64,000 nt of DNA from Sphingomonas taxi. GTDB taxonomy: Bacteria > Pseudomonadota > Alphaproteobacteria > Sphingomonadales > Sphingomonadaceae. Positions 26,812 through 38,247 of the stretch are shown here, in pieces. The DNA lies in assembly GCF_000764535.1 (NCBI RefSeq), contig NZ_CP009571.1:682001-746000 (forward strand), written 5' to 3'. A model generated the notes under the pieces. It saw nothing but the letters and a program-made list of their open reading frames with translations. It was not told where the DNA came from and did not search any database. How positions within the stretch are numbered: position 1 is the first letter of the stretch; each line of letters begins with the position of its first letter. Made by a program: the position numbers and the translations under genes.

Positions 26812-28926
26812 TCATTTCGCCGGGCCGAGCAGCTTCTGCGCGAAATAGGTCATCTGGAGCGCCTGCAACCGCGCACCCTGTTCGATGTCGGCATCGCCCG
26901 AATGGCCCCCGGCAGTATCCTCGTAGAACAGATACGGCAGGCCGTATTCCTTCAGCCGCGCGGCGAACTTGCGCGCGTGCTGCGGGCCGACGCGGTCGTC
27001 CTTGGTCGTCGTCCAGATATAGGGCTCGGGATAGGCCACGCCCTTCCTGATATTCTGATAGGGCGAGATCGTCGCGAGGAACGCCTTCTCCTCCGGCACC
27101 GAGGCCGAACCATATTCGTCGACCCAGGACGCGCCCGCGGCGATCTGTTCGTAACGCAGCATGTCGAGCAGCGGCACCTGAATGGTCACCGCCTTCCACA
27201 GATCGGGATGCTGGTTGAACTCGACGCCCATCAGCAGGCCGCCGTTCGAGCCCCCGTAGATGCCGAGCGTCTGCGCACTGGTCAGCTTGCGCGCGATCAG
27301 GTCCTTCGCGACGCTGGCGAAATCGTCGTAGATCACCTGCCGCTTGGTCTTACGGCCGGCGTCGTGCCATTTGGGGCCGAATTCGCCGCCGCCGCGGATA
27401 TTGGCGAGGACGTAGCTGCCGCCGCGCTCGAGCCACAATTTGCCGGTGATCGCCGAATAGCCGGGCAGCATCGGCAGCTCGAACCCGCCGTAAGCCGTCA
27501 TGATCGTCGGCGTCGTGCCGTCGAGCGCGATGCCCTTCTTGTGGACGATGAAATACGGCACCTTGGTGCCGTCGGTCGAGGTCGCCTCATGCTGCTCGAC
27601 GACGAGATTGCTCGCGTCGAACTTGGCGGGCAGCGTCTTGACCGGCCTCGCGGCGCTCGCCGTGGCGGCGTCGAGCGGCAGCAGCGTCGTCGGCGTCAGG
27701 AAGCCGGTGACGGTGAGATAGCCGCGGTTGCTCTTGTCGTCGGCGCTGGCGACGCCGAGCGAGACGTTGTCGGGCAAGGCGATCGGTTTCGACGTCCAGC
27801 CGGCGTTGCCCGGCGTGTAGACCGACGCGCGGCCCCGGACGTTGTCGTTGTAGATCAGGACGACATGGTCTTTGGTCGTCACCACCTCGTCGACCGACTG
27901 GCGCGGCGTCGGCGCGAACAGCACGACGGGCCGGATCGCATTGGCCTGCACCTCGGCGAGCGGCGCCGACGCGACCGAGCCGGCGGTCACCGCACCCCAT
28001 GGATCGCTGGTCTGGAACAGCACCTGCCCCGCGACCATGCCGACCGGGCTGGTCCGCGCCGGAATATCGAGCTTTTTGGTCCCCTCCGGCGTCCAGACGT
28101 GCGTCTCGCCGCCGAAGAAGGTGACGCGCCGTTCGATCGTCACCAGACGGTTGCCCTGGCCATCGGTGATCACGCCGGCATAGGTGCCGAGCTGGTCGGT
28201 CGGCTGGCCGCGGAAGATTTCCTGCGCCGCGTCGAGCGACCGGCCGCGCTTCACCAGCTTGACGACGAAGGGATAGCTCGACGCGGTCATCGTGCCCTGC
28301 CCCCAGTCGCGGCTGACCAGCAACGTGTCCTTGTCGAGCCAGCTCGCGCCCTGCTTCGACTTGGGCAGCGCGAAGCCGCCGGCGACGAACTGGCCGGTGG
28401 CGAGATCGAACTCGCGATAGCTGATCGCGTCCTCGCCCCCTTCGGACAGCGCGACGAGGCAGAGGCGTTCCTCGGGATGCAGGCAGGACGCGCCCTTCCA
28501 TACCCATTTCTTGCCCTCGGCCTTCGACAGCGAGTCGAGGTCGAGCACCGTCGTCCATTGCGGCTGCGGCTGGGCGTAGCTCGCCTCGGTCGTCCAGCGC
28601 CAGATGCCCTGCGGATGATCGGCGTCGCGCCAGAAATTGTAGATGCGGCCATAGAGCTGGCTCGGCATCGGGATACGGTCCTTGGCGGACGCGATCGCCA
28701 GCGCTTCGGCATAGAAGGTCCGGTAGCGTGGATCGTTCTGCAGCCGCGGCAGCGTCTTGGCGTTCTCCGCCTCGACCCAGGCGAGCGGCCTGGCGCCGTC
28801 CTTGTCCTCGAGCCAGATATAGGGGTCGGTTTCGGTGGTCGGGGTGGTCGTCATCGGCCTGCTCTGCGCGAGCGCGGGCGCGGCGGCAAGGATCGTCGAG
28901 GCGATCAGCAGCGTGCGGAGGATCAT
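26812..28926 (-). CDS. Prolyl oligopeptidase family serine peptidase (S9), secreted
   Basis: This is a 704-residue secreted S9 peptidase. A signal peptide (MILRTLLIASTILAAAPALA) is followed by a beta-propeller of about 400 residues and a C-terminal alpha/beta hydrolase domain. The catalytic Ser is in YGGSNGGLL, Asp in the TKDDRVGP region and His in GGHSGD. It should cleave after proline in short peptides in the periplasm. The start at 28926 has GGGAGAAA upstream. It is divergent from an MFS exporter across 66 bases. Confidence 0.93.
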   Translation of the reverse strand: MILRTLLIASTILAAAPALAQSRPMTTTPTTETDPYIWLEDKDGARPLAWVEAENAKTLPRLQNDPRYRTFYAEALAIASAKDRIPMPSQLYGRIYNFWRDADHPQGIWRWTTEASYAQPQPQWTTVLDLDSLSKAEGKKWVWKGASCLHPEERLCLVALSEGGEDAISYREFDLATGQFVAGGFALPKSKQGASWLDKDTLLVSRDWGQGTMTASSYPFVVKLVKRGRSLDAAQEIFRGQPTDQLGTYAGVITDGQGNRLVTIERRVTFFGGETHVWTPEGTKKLDIPARTSPVGMVAGQVLFQTSDPWGAVTAGSVASAPLAEVQANAIRPVVLFAPTPRQSVDEVVTTKDHVVLIYNDNVRGRASVYTPGNAGWTSKPIALPDNVSLGVASADDKSNRGYLTVTGFLTPTTLLPLDAATASAARPVKTLPAKFDASNLVVEQHEATSTDGTKVPYFIVHKKGIALDGTTPTIMTAYGGFELPMLPGYSAITGKLWLERGGSYVLANIRGGGEFGPKWHDAGRKTKRQVIYDDFASVAKDLIARKLTSAQTLGIYGGSNGGLLMGVEFNQHPDLWKAVTIQVPLLDMLRYEQIAAGASWVDEYGSASVPEEKAFLATISPYQNIRKGVAYPEPYIWTTTKDDRVGPQHARKFAARLKEYGLPYLFYEDTAGGHSGDADIEQGARLQALQMTYFAQKLLGPAK

Positions 28927-28992
28927 CGGCGCGGTTTCTCCCTGTGATGGACCGGTCTTGCCGGGCAATGCGTTGGCGCGCAATCCGCCCGT

Positions 28993-30408
28993 ATGCCTGG
29001 ACCCTATCCGATGACCGATGGCCTGACCCTGCCCCGCCGCTATGTCGCGATCGGCGCGATCTCCGCGGGGACCGCGCTGGTCATCATCGACGGCGGCATC
29101 GCGACGGTGGCGCTGCCGACGATCGCGCGCGACCTGCACGTCGGCAACAGCGCGGTAGTGGCGGTGGTCACCGTCTATCAGCTCATCCTGGCGATGATGA
29201 TCCTGCCCTTCGCCGGGCTCGGCGACAAATTCGGGCTCAAGCGCACCTATCAGTTCGGCCAGCTCGTCTTCACCGTCGCGACGCTGCTCTGCTTCTTCGC
29301 CAAGAGCCTGCCGTTCCTGCTCGTCGTCCGCGCGGCGCAGGCGCTCGGCGCGGCGGCGGCGCTCAGCGTCTCGTCGGCGCTGATCCGCTCGATCTATCCC
29401 GCCAAGCAACTGGGGCGTGGGCTCGGGATCAATTCGGTGGTGGTGTCGAGTTCGGCGGCGCTGGCGCCGACGATCGGCGGGCTGGTACTCGGCATCGCGC
29501 CGTGGCCCTGGGTGTTCGCCAGCGCCGTGCCGTTTGCGCTGCTCAGCCTCGTCCTCGGACGCGCGCTGCCCGCGCCCGAACCGCGCGACGAAAAGTTCGA
29601 CGTGCTCGGCGCGGTGATGTGCGCGAGCATGATCGGCCTCGTCATCTCGGGGGCGGAGAGCGCGGTGCACGGTGACAGCCCCGTGGTGTCGGCGGCGATC
29701 GTCGCGGTCGGTGCGGGCATCGGCTGGATCTTCGTCCGGCGCGAGCGCGGCGAGGAAAAACCGATCCTGCCGATCGACCTGCTCGCGCGGCCGGTGATCG
29801 CGCTATCGGCGGTCGGTGCCTATACGGCATTCACCGCCTCGATGACGCTGCTGCTGTCGACGCCGTTCCGCTTGCAGCACGGTTATGGCTTCAGCGCGGC
29901 CGAGGTCGGCGCGGCGATCGCGCCCTGGCCGCTCACCAACATGATCGTCGCGCCGCTCGCCGGCTGGCTGTCCGACCGGGTGCCGGCGGGGCTGCTCGGC
30001 GGGATCGGCATGGCGGTGTCGATCGTCGCGCTGCTGCTGATCGCGACGTTGCCTGCCGATGCCGCCTATTTCGACATCGCGTGGCGGATGGCGTTGTGCG
30101 GCTCGGGGTTCGGCCTGTTCCTGCCGCCCAATGCGCGGCTCATCATCGGCTCCGCCCCACGCGAGCGCGCCGCGGCGGCGGGCGGCCTCGTCGGCACGGT
30201 GCGGCTGGTCGGGCAGACGACGGGCGCGACGCTGGTCGCGGCGCTGCTCGCGATGAACGTCGGCGCGGGGATGGCGCCGCCGCTGGTCGCCGCGGGCCTC
30301 GCTCTGATGGCGGGCCTGTGCAGCCTCGCCCGGCTACGCCCGTCGATCCGCAATCCGTCGAGCGACGAGGCGGAGGACGAGCAGCCGGGGACGCAGGTAT
30401 CGCGGTGA
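28993..30408 (+). CDS. MFS drug exporter (DHA2-like)
   Basis: This 471-residue major facilitator protein of the DHA2/QacA-like group appears to have about 14 hydrophobic segments. Features include IDGGIATVALPTIARDL in the first helix region and an ALGAAAALSVSSALIRSIYP motif C-like region. It probably exports drugs or other hydrophobic cations with proton exchange. It shares a 66-base intergenic region with the divergent S9 peptidase. Confidence 0.9.
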   Translation: MPGPYPMTDGLTLPRRYVAIGAISAGTALVIIDGGIATVALPTIARDLHVGNSAVVAVVTVYQLILAMMILPFAGLGDKFGLKRTYQFGQLVFTVATLLCFFAKSLPFLLVVRAAQALGAAAALSVSSALIRSIYPAKQLGRGLGINSVVVSSSAALAPTIGGLVLGIAPWPWVFASAVPFALLSLVLGRALPAPEPRDEKFDVLGAVMCASMIGLVISGAESAVHGDSPVVSAAIVAVGAGIGWIFVRRERGEEKPILPIDLLARPVIALSAVGAYTAFTASMTLLLSTPFRLQHGYGFSAAEVGAAIAPWPLTNMIVAPLAGWLSDRVPAGLLGGIGMAVSIVALLLIATLPADAAYFDIAWRMALCGSGFGLFLPPNARLIIGSAPRERAAAAGGLVGTVRLVGQTTGATLVAALLAMNVGAGMAPPLVAAGLALMAGLCSLARLRPSIRNPSSDEAEDEQPGTQVSR

Positions 30409-30449
30409 GTCTTCCCCTTCCAGCCGACCGGCGACTATGTCCGCAACCG

Positions 30450-30511
30450 TTCGTGCTGAGCCTGTCGAAGCACGATGAGACTCACCTGCCCTTCGACAGG
30501 CTCAGGGCGAA
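30450..30511. repeat. Inverted repeat of the CTTCGACAGGCTCAG family
   Basis: The arms at 30450-30470 and 30491-30511 are 21 bases each and pair with two mismatches. The core CTTCGACAGGCTCAGGGCGAA is a dispersed repeat seen in many proteobacterial genomes. It sits in the gap between the convergent MFS and DUF885 genes and may serve as a terminator. Confidence 0.7.
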
Positions 30512-30538
30512 AGGAAGGACGAAGGCCACGTCAGCCGA

Positions 30539-32275
30539 TCAGAACACCGCCCGCGCCGTCTCCTCGCCCATCATCCGCTGCCGCACCAGCGGAATCGCCG
30601 GGCCGCCGTAGCTGAGAAACTGGTCATGGAACGCCTTCCACGCCTTGCGACCGCCGCGGGTGGCGGTCCAGTCGTCGCGCAGCTTGCGGATCATCAGCTT
30701 GCCGAGCGTATAGTTGAGATAGGCCGGATCATAGGTACCGCGCGCCGCCTGCTGGCGCGAATTGCCCTCGTCCTGATAGCATTGTTCGCGGAACATCTTG
30801 AGGCTCTGCTCCTGCGTCATGCCGCGCGCGTGCATGCCGATCGCCGACAGGAAGCGGCAGTCGCGCAGCAGCGCGTTGCTGATCTGGCCGATATGCGTCT
30901 CGGGATCGCCGTTATCGAGGCCCGCTTCCCACATCATCTCCTCGGCATAATGCGCCCAGCCCTCGGCGAAGGCATAGCCGACGAACACCCGGCCGAACAT
31001 CGACTTGGACCGATTGGCGTGGAGGAACTGGAGGAAATGCCCCGGCATCACCTCGTGCACCGAGGTGAACAGCAGATCCTTCTTGCCCGGCACGAAGGCG
31101 TCCTGCGTCTTCTTGTCCCACGACGGATCGGGCGGCGAGATGTAATAGACCGACGGCACGTTCTTCTCATACGGACCGGCGGGGTCGATATAGGCCGAGT
31201 TCTGGCGGTTGTAGGGCGGGCTTTCCTCGACCTTCGCTTCCTCGGTGCCGGGAATGGTGACGAGGTCCTTGGCGACGACGAAGGCGCGCAGCGTCGGGAT
31301 CTGCCGCCGCGCCTCCGCCACCGGGCCGTCGGCCGACTTGTTGGCATTCATCTTGTCGATGCAGGCGGGGATCGTCTGGCCCGGCGCGAATTGCTTGCAG
31401 GCGGCGGCGAGCGCATCCTGGTTGCGCTTGAGGTCGGCGCGGCCCGCCGCCTCCAGCGTCGCGAGCGACGCGTCGACGCCCTCGGTGGCGCGTACCATCC
31501 GCTGGAAGCGATCGGCGCCGAGCGCGAAATCGTCCGTCGCCGTGCCACGCTGCGCCGCGAGCCAGCCGCCGAGATCGCGCACCGCCTTGCTCGCCGCCGC
31601 CGATGAGGTCTTGAGTTGCGCCTGCAAGGCCGGGTCGCGGACGTCCGCGAACGCCTTGCGCGCGTCGCCGACGTAATAATCCGCGAAGCCGTTGAACCCG
31701 GCGACGCCGTAATCGATGAACGACCGCGGCATCGGCGTCTTGAGATTGGCGCGGATCGCCTGCGCCGCCGCCGGCACCCGCCCGAAGAAGGCGATCAGCG
31801 CCTTCAGCCGGGTCGGCGCGTCGGCATAGGGTCGGGCGATATAGACATTGGGGTCGAGCCCGCCGCCGACATAATAGGCCGGGTTGCTATGCGGCTGATC
31901 GGCATCCTCGAGCCAGAACAATTTCCCCTCGGCGACGCGGATCAGATAGTCGCGTTCGAACCGTTCGTCGGGGCTGAGATCGGCATCGCCGAACGCGCGA
32001 GCACGATCGATGGCGTGGTGGAGGAAGGCGGACTGGCGTTGCAGCCCGGCGCCGCTCCAGTCGGGCAACTGGCCGTCGAAATCGTGGCGGCCCTGATAGA
32101 CCGCATTGGCCGGATCGAGCTTGAACCAGCCCTCGATGAAGCCGTCGCGGAATTGCGCGAAGCCGTTGCTGTGCGCCGGTTGCGCCGCCGCGCTCTCGTT
32201 GGTCGCGGAGGGCGCGCCGCCCGAACAGCCCGCCACGGCGAGCGCAAGCAGCGAGGCCGCCACGAAGATACGCAT
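30539..32275 (-). CDS. DUF885 family lipoprotein, putative metallopeptidase
   Basis: This 578-residue DUF885 protein has a lipoprotein signal (lipobox LAVAGC, Cys17), so it is anchored in the envelope. The motif SVHEVMPGHFLQ resembles an HExxxGH-type zinc site of peptidases, consistent with a metal-dependent peptidase role inferred for the family. The frame continues 36 codons upstream, but the start at 32275 puts the lipobox in its usual place. It is divergent from the alpha/beta hydrolase gene. Confidence 0.85.
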   Translation of the reverse strand: MRIFVAASLLALAVAGCSGGAPSATNESAAAQPAHSNGFAQFRDGFIEGWFKLDPANAVYQGRHDFDGQLPDWSGAGLQRQSAFLHHAIDRARAFGDADLSPDERFERDYLIRVAEGKLFWLEDADQPHSNPAYYVGGGLDPNVYIARPYADAPTRLKALIAFFGRVPAAAQAIRANLKTPMPRSFIDYGVAGFNGFADYYVGDARKAFADVRDPALQAQLKTSSAAASKAVRDLGGWLAAQRGTATDDFALGADRFQRMVRATEGVDASLATLEAAGRADLKRNQDALAAACKQFAPGQTIPACIDKMNANKSADGPVAEARRQIPTLRAFVVAKDLVTIPGTEEAKVEESPPYNRQNSAYIDPAGPYEKNVPSVYYISPPDPSWDKKTQDAFVPGKKDLLFTSVHEVMPGHFLQFLHANRSKSMFGRVFVGYAFAEGWAHYAEEMMWEAGLDNGDPETHIGQISNALLRDCRFLSAIGMHARGMTQEQSLKMFREQCYQDEGNSRQQAARGTYDPAYLNYTLGKLMIRKLRDDWTATRGGRKAWKAFHDQFLSYGGPAIPLVRQRMMGEETARAVF

Positions 32276-32400
32276 AACCTGATCCCCTGATTCGTTTTCG
32301 CCGCGATGCTGGCATCCGGCCGTCGCGAACGCCAGCCCGGGCGAGGAACGGCCCGCCGCGCGCCACGTTGACCGCGCTGACACTACGAGAGGACGGCTTC

Positions 32401-33228
32401 ATGCCCTACGTCAAAACGCGCGACGGCACCGACATCTACGTCAAGGATTGGGGATCGGGCCGCCCGGTCATCCTGCTGCACGGCTGGCCCTTGTCGTCCG
32501 ACAGCTGGGACCCGCAGATGATGGCGCTCGCCGACGCCGGTTTCCGGGCGATCGCCTACGACCGCCGCGGTTTCGGCCGGTCGGGCCAGCCGTGGAGCGG
32601 CTATGACTATGACACGCTCGCCGACGATCTCGCCGACGTGATGGCGGCGACCGGCGCCGATAGCGACGCTACGCTCGTCGGCTTCTCGATGGGCGGCGGC
32701 GAGGTCGCGCGCTACATGAGCCGCCATGGCGGCAAAGGCGTGATCGCCGCGGCGCTGGTCGCCTCGGTCGTGCCGTACATGTTGAAGACCGAGGACAATC
32801 CGCACGGCACGCCCGAGGACAAGCTCGCCGAGATCGGCGAGAACATCCAGAAGGACCGCGCGCATTTCTTCCGCGACACTTTCTTCAAGCAATTCTTCGG
32901 CGTCGGCGTGATCAGCCATCCGGTCAGCGACGACGTGCTCGACTGGGCGACGACCACCGCGTTGCAGGCGGGGCTCAAGCCGACGCTCGCCTGCGCAGAG
33001 GCGTTCGGCCATACCGACTTCCGTCCCGACCTCGCGTCGTTCAACGTCCCGACGCTGATCATCCATGGCACCTCCGACCAGACGGTACCGATCGACGCGG
33101 CCGGCCGTCCCGCCTCGCTCGGCATCGCGAACAGCCAGCTCGTCGAATATGACGGCGCGCCGCACGGTCTGTTCGCCACGCACGGCGATCGCCTGACCAA
33201 CGACCTGCTGACCTTCCTCGGCCGGTAA
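32401..33228 (+). CDS. Alpha/beta hydrolase (non-heme chloroperoxidase-like)
   Basis: This 275-residue alpha/beta hydrolase is close to the non-heme chloroperoxidase/esterase group. The catalytic Ser is in VGFSMGGGE, Asp in GTSDQTVPID and His in GAPHGLFATH, and the HGWPLSSDSWDPQ oxyanion region is typical. No signal peptide is seen, so it is cytoplasmic. The start at 32401 is preceded by GAGAGGA; the frame extends 11 codons upstream without support. The substrate is unknown; esterase or perhydrolase activity is likely. Confidence 0.9.
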   Translation: MPYVKTRDGTDIYVKDWGSGRPVILLHGWPLSSDSWDPQMMALADAGFRAIAYDRRGFGRSGQPWSGYDYDTLADDLADVMAATGADSDATLVGFSMGGGEVARYMSRHGGKGVIAAALVASVVPYMLKTEDNPHGTPEDKLAEIGENIQKDRAHFFRDTFFKQFFGVGVISHPVSDDVLDWATTTALQAGLKPTLACAEAFGHTDFRPDLASFNVPTLIIHGTSDQTVPIDAAGRPASLGIANSQLVEYDGAPHGLFATHGDRLTNDLLTFLGR

Positions 33229-33266
33229 CGGCTGGCATCCTGCCGGCCGCTCCATTATCCACCCTC

Positions 33267-33288
33267 GCGGGCGCCCGGCGGCGCCCGC
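33267..33288 (+). terminator. Hairpin between hydrolase gene and acs
   Basis: GCGGGCGCC pairs with GGCGCCCGC around a CGGC tetraloop, about 40 bases after the hydrolase stop. Only TT follows. It lies immediately upstream of the ATG that would begin the longest acs frame, which favours the downstream GTG as the acs start. Confidence 0.5.
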
Positions 33289-33315
33289 TTCATCATCATG
33301 GCGGGGATGCGTTGC

Positions 33316-35253
<1,938 letters not shown>

Positions 35254-35264
35254 TCGTCCTCGAC

Positions 35265-35295
35265 CGGGAGGGGAGCGGGTTGCCCTCTCCTCCCG
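35265..35295 (+). terminator. Imperfect terminator hairpin after acs
   Basis: CGGGAGGGGAG pairs with CTCTCCTCCCG with one mismatch, 12 bases after the acs stop. It is followed by a C-run and then TTT. It may separate acs from cstA. Confidence 0.4.
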
Positions 35296-35331
35296 CCCCC
35301 TTTAGGCACGCCGCCAGAGGGAGACGGAACG

Positions 35332-37386
35332 ATGACCTTCGCGAGCAGGATCGGCTGGATCGTCGTCGCGCTGATCGGCGCCGGTGCCTTAGCGGTGGTG
35401 GCGACCGCCCGCGGCGAGACCGTCAATGCGGTGTGGATCGTCGTCGCGGCGGTGTCGGTCTATCTGATCGCCTATCGCTTCTATTCGCTCTATCTCGCCA
35501 AGGTCGTGGTCGGCATCGATCCGGCGCGCCCCACCCCGGCGCAGCGCCACCCCGACGGGCTCGACTTCGTCCCGACCGACCGGCGCGTGCTGTTCGGCCA
35601 CCATTTTGCCGCGATCGCCGGTGCGGGGCCGCTGGTCGGTCCGGTGCTCGCGGCGCAGATGGGGTATCTGCCGGGCATGTTGTGGATCCTCGCCGGTGTC
35701 GTGCTGGCGGGTGCGGTGCAGGACTTCATGGTGCTGTTCCTGTCGATGCGCCGCGACGGTCGATCGCTCGGCGAGCTGATCCGCATGGAGATGGGGGCGG
35801 TGCCGGGGACGATCGCGCTGTTTGGCGCGTTCATGATCATGATCATCATTCTGGCGGTGCTCGCGCTGATCGTCGTGCGGGCGCTCGCCGACAGCCCCTG
35901 GGGGATGTTCACCGTCGCAGCGACGATCCCGCTCGCGATCCTGATGGGTGTCTATACCCGCTGGATCCGGCCCGGCCGGATCGGCGAAGTCTCTTTGCTC
36001 GGCCTTGTCGGGCTGATCCTCGCGATCATCTACGGCCAGAATGTTGCCGCCTCGGCCAGTCTCGCGCCGTGGTTCACCTATACGCCGGTGCAGCTCTGCT
36101 GGATCCTGATCGGCTATGGCGCGGTCGCCGCGCTGCTCCCCGTGTGGCTGCTGCTCGCGCCGCGCGACTATCTGTCGACCTTCCTCAAGATCGGCGCGAT
36201 CGCCGCGCTGGCGATCGGCATCGTCGTCGTCGCGCCGCCGATGCGCATGCCGGCGCTGACCCGGTTCATCGACGGCAGCGGCCCGGTCTGGTCGGGATCG
36301 CTCTTCCCCTTCCTGTTCATCACCATCGCCTGCGGTGCGGTGTCGGGCTTCCATGCGCTGATCGCCAGCGGCACCACGCCCAAGCTGATCGCCAGCGAGG
36401 GTGATGCGCGCTTCATCGGTTACGGTGCGATGTTGATGGAGAGCTTCGTTGCGATCATGGCGCTGGTCGGGGCGTCGATCATCGATCCCGGCGTCTATTT
36501 CGCGATGAACAGCCCCGCCGCGGTCGTCGGCACCGACCCGGCCAGCGCCGCCGCGGCGGTATCGGCGATGGGCTTTGCGATCACGCCCGAGACGATCGCC
36601 GCCACCGCCCGCGACGTCGGCGAGACGACGATCATCAGCCGCGCGGGCGGCGCGCCGACGCTCGCGGTCGGCATGGCGCAGATCTTCAGCCATCTGATCG
36701 GCGGGCGCGCGATGATGGCCTTCTGGTATCATTTCGCGATCCTGTTCGAGGCCTTGTTCATCCTGACCGCGGTCGACGCCGGCACCCGCGCCGGCCGGTT
36801 CATGCTGCAGGACCTGATCGGCCTCGCGGTGCCGCGCTTCCGCAACTCGACCTCGTTCGTCCCGGGGCTGATCGGCACCGGGTTGTGCGTCGCGGCCTGG
36901 GGCTTCTTCCTGTATCAGGGCGTCACCGATCCGCTCGGCGGGGTGAACACCTTGTGGCCGCTGTTCGGCATCTCGAACCAGATGCTCGCCGCGGTGGCGC
37001 TGGTGCTCGCCACGGTCGTGCTGTTCCGGATGAAGCGCGAGCGTTATGCCTGGGTGACGATCCTGCCGGCGGCGTGGCTGGTGCTGTGCACGGTGACCGC
37101 CAGCCTGCTCAAGCTCTTCTCCGGCGATCCGAAGGTCGGCTTCCTCGCCCACGCCCGCCGCTTCGCCGACGCGGCGGCGCGCGGCGAGACGCTGGCACCC
37201 GCCAAGTCGCTCGGCGAGATGGGGCGGATCGTGATGAACGACCGGATCGACGCGGCGCTCTGCGCGCTGTTCCTCGCGGTGGTGGTGTTGATCATCGGCT
37301 ATGGCATACGCACCTGCCTGATCGCGCGCCGCCTCGACGCGACGAGCGTCAGCGAGATCCCCGCGCTGGCAGTGGCAGCGGAATGA
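35332..37386 (+). CDS. cstA: CstA-family pyruvate/peptide transporter
   Basis: This is a 684-residue inner-membrane protein of the carbon starvation CstA/BtsT family, with many hydrophobic helices. The family hallmarks FVPTDRRVLFGHHFAAIAG and GPVLAAQMGYLPG are present. Characterised members import pyruvate or small peptides by proton symport. It begins after GAGGGAGACGGAACG. Its stop overlaps the small ybdD-like gene (ATGA), the usual partner. Placement next to acs suggests a role in two- and three-carbon acid use (inference). Confidence 0.95.
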   Translation: MTFASRIGWIVVALIGAGALAVVATARGETVNAVWIVVAAVSVYLIAYRFYSLYLAKVVVGIDPARPTPAQRHPDGLDFVPTDRRVLFGHHFAAIAGAGPLVGPVLAAQMGYLPGMLWILAGVVLAGAVQDFMVLFLSMRRDGRSLGELIRMEMGAVPGTIALFGAFMIMIIILAVLALIVVRALADSPWGMFTVAATIPLAILMGVYTRWIRPGRIGEVSLLGLVGLILAIIYGQNVAASASLAPWFTYTPVQLCWILIGYGAVAALLPVWLLLAPRDYLSTFLKIGAIAALAIGIVVVAPPMRMPALTRFIDGSGPVWSGSLFPFLFITIACGAVSGFHALIASGTTPKLIASEGDARFIGYGAMLMESFVAIMALVGASIIDPGVYFAMNSPAAVVGTDPASAAAAVSAMGFAITPETIAATARDVGETTIISRAGGAPTLAVGMAQIFSHLIGGRAMMAFWYHFAILFEALFILTAVDAGTRAGRFMLQDLIGLAVPRFRNSTSFVPGLIGTGLCVAAWGFFLYQGVTDPLGGVNTLWPLFGISNQMLAAVALVLATVVLFRMKRERYAWVTILPAAWLVLCTVTASLLKLFSGDPKVGFLAHARRFADAAARGETLAPAKSLGEMGRIVMNDRIDAALCALFLAVVVLIIGYGIRTCLIARRLDATSVSEIPALAVAAE

Positions 37387-37574
37387 ACGTCGGGACGATC
37401 CTGCGCGGTATCGCCGAGACCGGCCGGTTGATGGTCGGCGTGCCGTCCTATCGCACCTATGTGGCGCATATGGCGGCGGCGCACCCCGATGCGCCGGTGA
37501 TGAGCGAGGCGGCCTTCTTCCGCAACCGGCAGGAAGCCCGCTATGGCGGACGCAACGGCGGTCGCTGCTGCTGA
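37383..37574 (+). CDS. ybdD: YbdD/YjiX family small protein (DUF466)
   Basis: This 63-residue protein matches the YbdD/YjiX (DUF466) family, an obligate companion of CstA-type transporters. The segment VGVPSYRTYVAHMAAAHPD and the FFRNRQEARYG region are conserved. The C-terminus ends in RCC, with two cysteines. It is translated from a start overlapping the cstA stop. Confidence 0.92.
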   Translation: MNVGTILRGIAETGRLMVGVPSYRTYVAHMAAAHPDAPVMSEAAFFRNRQEARYGGRNGGRCC

Positions 37575-37598
37575 CGTTCAGCGCGACCGCCGGGCGGA

Positions 37599-37706
37599 TC
37601 AGCCCAACAGGGCGAACGTCACCGCGCAGATCGACAACGCCGCACCGCTCGCGCAGCACAGGATGCCGAAGCCGCATTGGCACAAGGTCGGCTGATACCG
37701 GTCCAT
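37599..37706 (-). CDS. Cysteine-rich small membrane peptide (35 aa)
   Basis: A 35-codon frame on the minus strand encodes a peptide with five cysteines (9, 11, 17, 18 and 27) and a hydrophobic stretch from about residue 13 to 34. The start has a very good ribosome site, GAGGAGAGG, four bases before ATG. It is too short for standard gene finders. It matches no family I know. It lies between ybdD (convergent) and the marR gene on the same strand, 73 bases downstream of marR, so it may be transcribed with marR. The CQC and CC pairs could bind metal or form disulfides; this is speculation. Confidence 0.6.
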   Translation of the reverse strand: MDRYQPTLCQCGFGILCCASGAALSICAVTFALLG

Positions 37707-37779
37707 AGCACCTCTCCTCAACGTCGCTCTTCCGGCGACGAACAGAGGCTAACACAGGCCGATCCGGATGCAATAGGCG

Positions 37780-38223
37780 TCAGCGCCGTGGACGCGCCTC
37801 TTCCGCGTCGAGCGCCGTCGAAAGGGTGTCGACCATGCCAGCAAGCGCGAGCCGCTCCTCGACGGTAAGCGCGCCGAACACGCCGTTGATGAGCTCGTGG
37901 CGCAGCGGTTCGGTCTCACCGATCACCCGCCGCCCCTCGTCGGTGATCGACACCTGTTTGACGCGTCGGTCCCGCTCGTCGGGTGTGCGCATCACCAGCC
38001 CGTCGCGTTCGAGCCCGTCGATCGCCTCGGTCACCGTCCGCGGCGCGTAATCGAAGAAGTCGGCGATGTCCGCCGCCCGCGACGGCCCCCGCTTGTACAG
38101 GAACAGCAGCAATTTGGTCCGCGCCAGCGACGCGCCCTGCTCCGCCATCCGCCGGTTCATCAGACGCTGCATTCGGAAAAAAAGCCGGAACAGCTCGGCG
38201 GCAAGGGGTTCGCAATCAGACAT
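37780..38223 (-). CDS. MarR-family transcriptional regulator
   Basis: This 147-residue MarR regulator has a winged helix with the recognition region PSRAADIADFFDYAPRTVTEAIDGLERDGLV and the DRRVKQVSITDEG wing. Such proteins are dimeric repressors released by phenolic or drug ligands. It is divergent from the emrA-emrB-nodT operon, with an operator-like palindrome in the 75-base gap. It most likely represses that operon and itself. Confidence 0.93.
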   Translation of the reverse strand: MSDCEPLAAELFRLFFRMQRLMNRRMAEQGASLARTKLLLFLYKRGPSRAADIADFFDYAPRTVTEAIDGLERDGLVMRTPDERDRRVKQVSITDEGRRVIGETEPLRHELINGVFGALTVEERLALAGMVDTLSTALDAEEARPRR

Positions 38224-38247
38224 ATGTGAGGACCCTCATTAAATGGT

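Noticed and set aside
28927..29670. N-terminal extension of the S9 peptidase frame over the MFS gene
   Set aside because: The extension is Arg/Glu/Asp-rich and antisense to the MFS gene; the signal peptide at 28926 marks the true start.
33267..33288. Riboswitch or attenuator for acs
   Set aside because: A single GC-rich hairpin with no conserved aptamer core or leader peptide; a simple terminator is enough.
35389..37773. Long open frame antisense to cstA
   Set aside because: Same GC-driven artefact; composition Arg/His/Asp-rich with no hydrophobic core.
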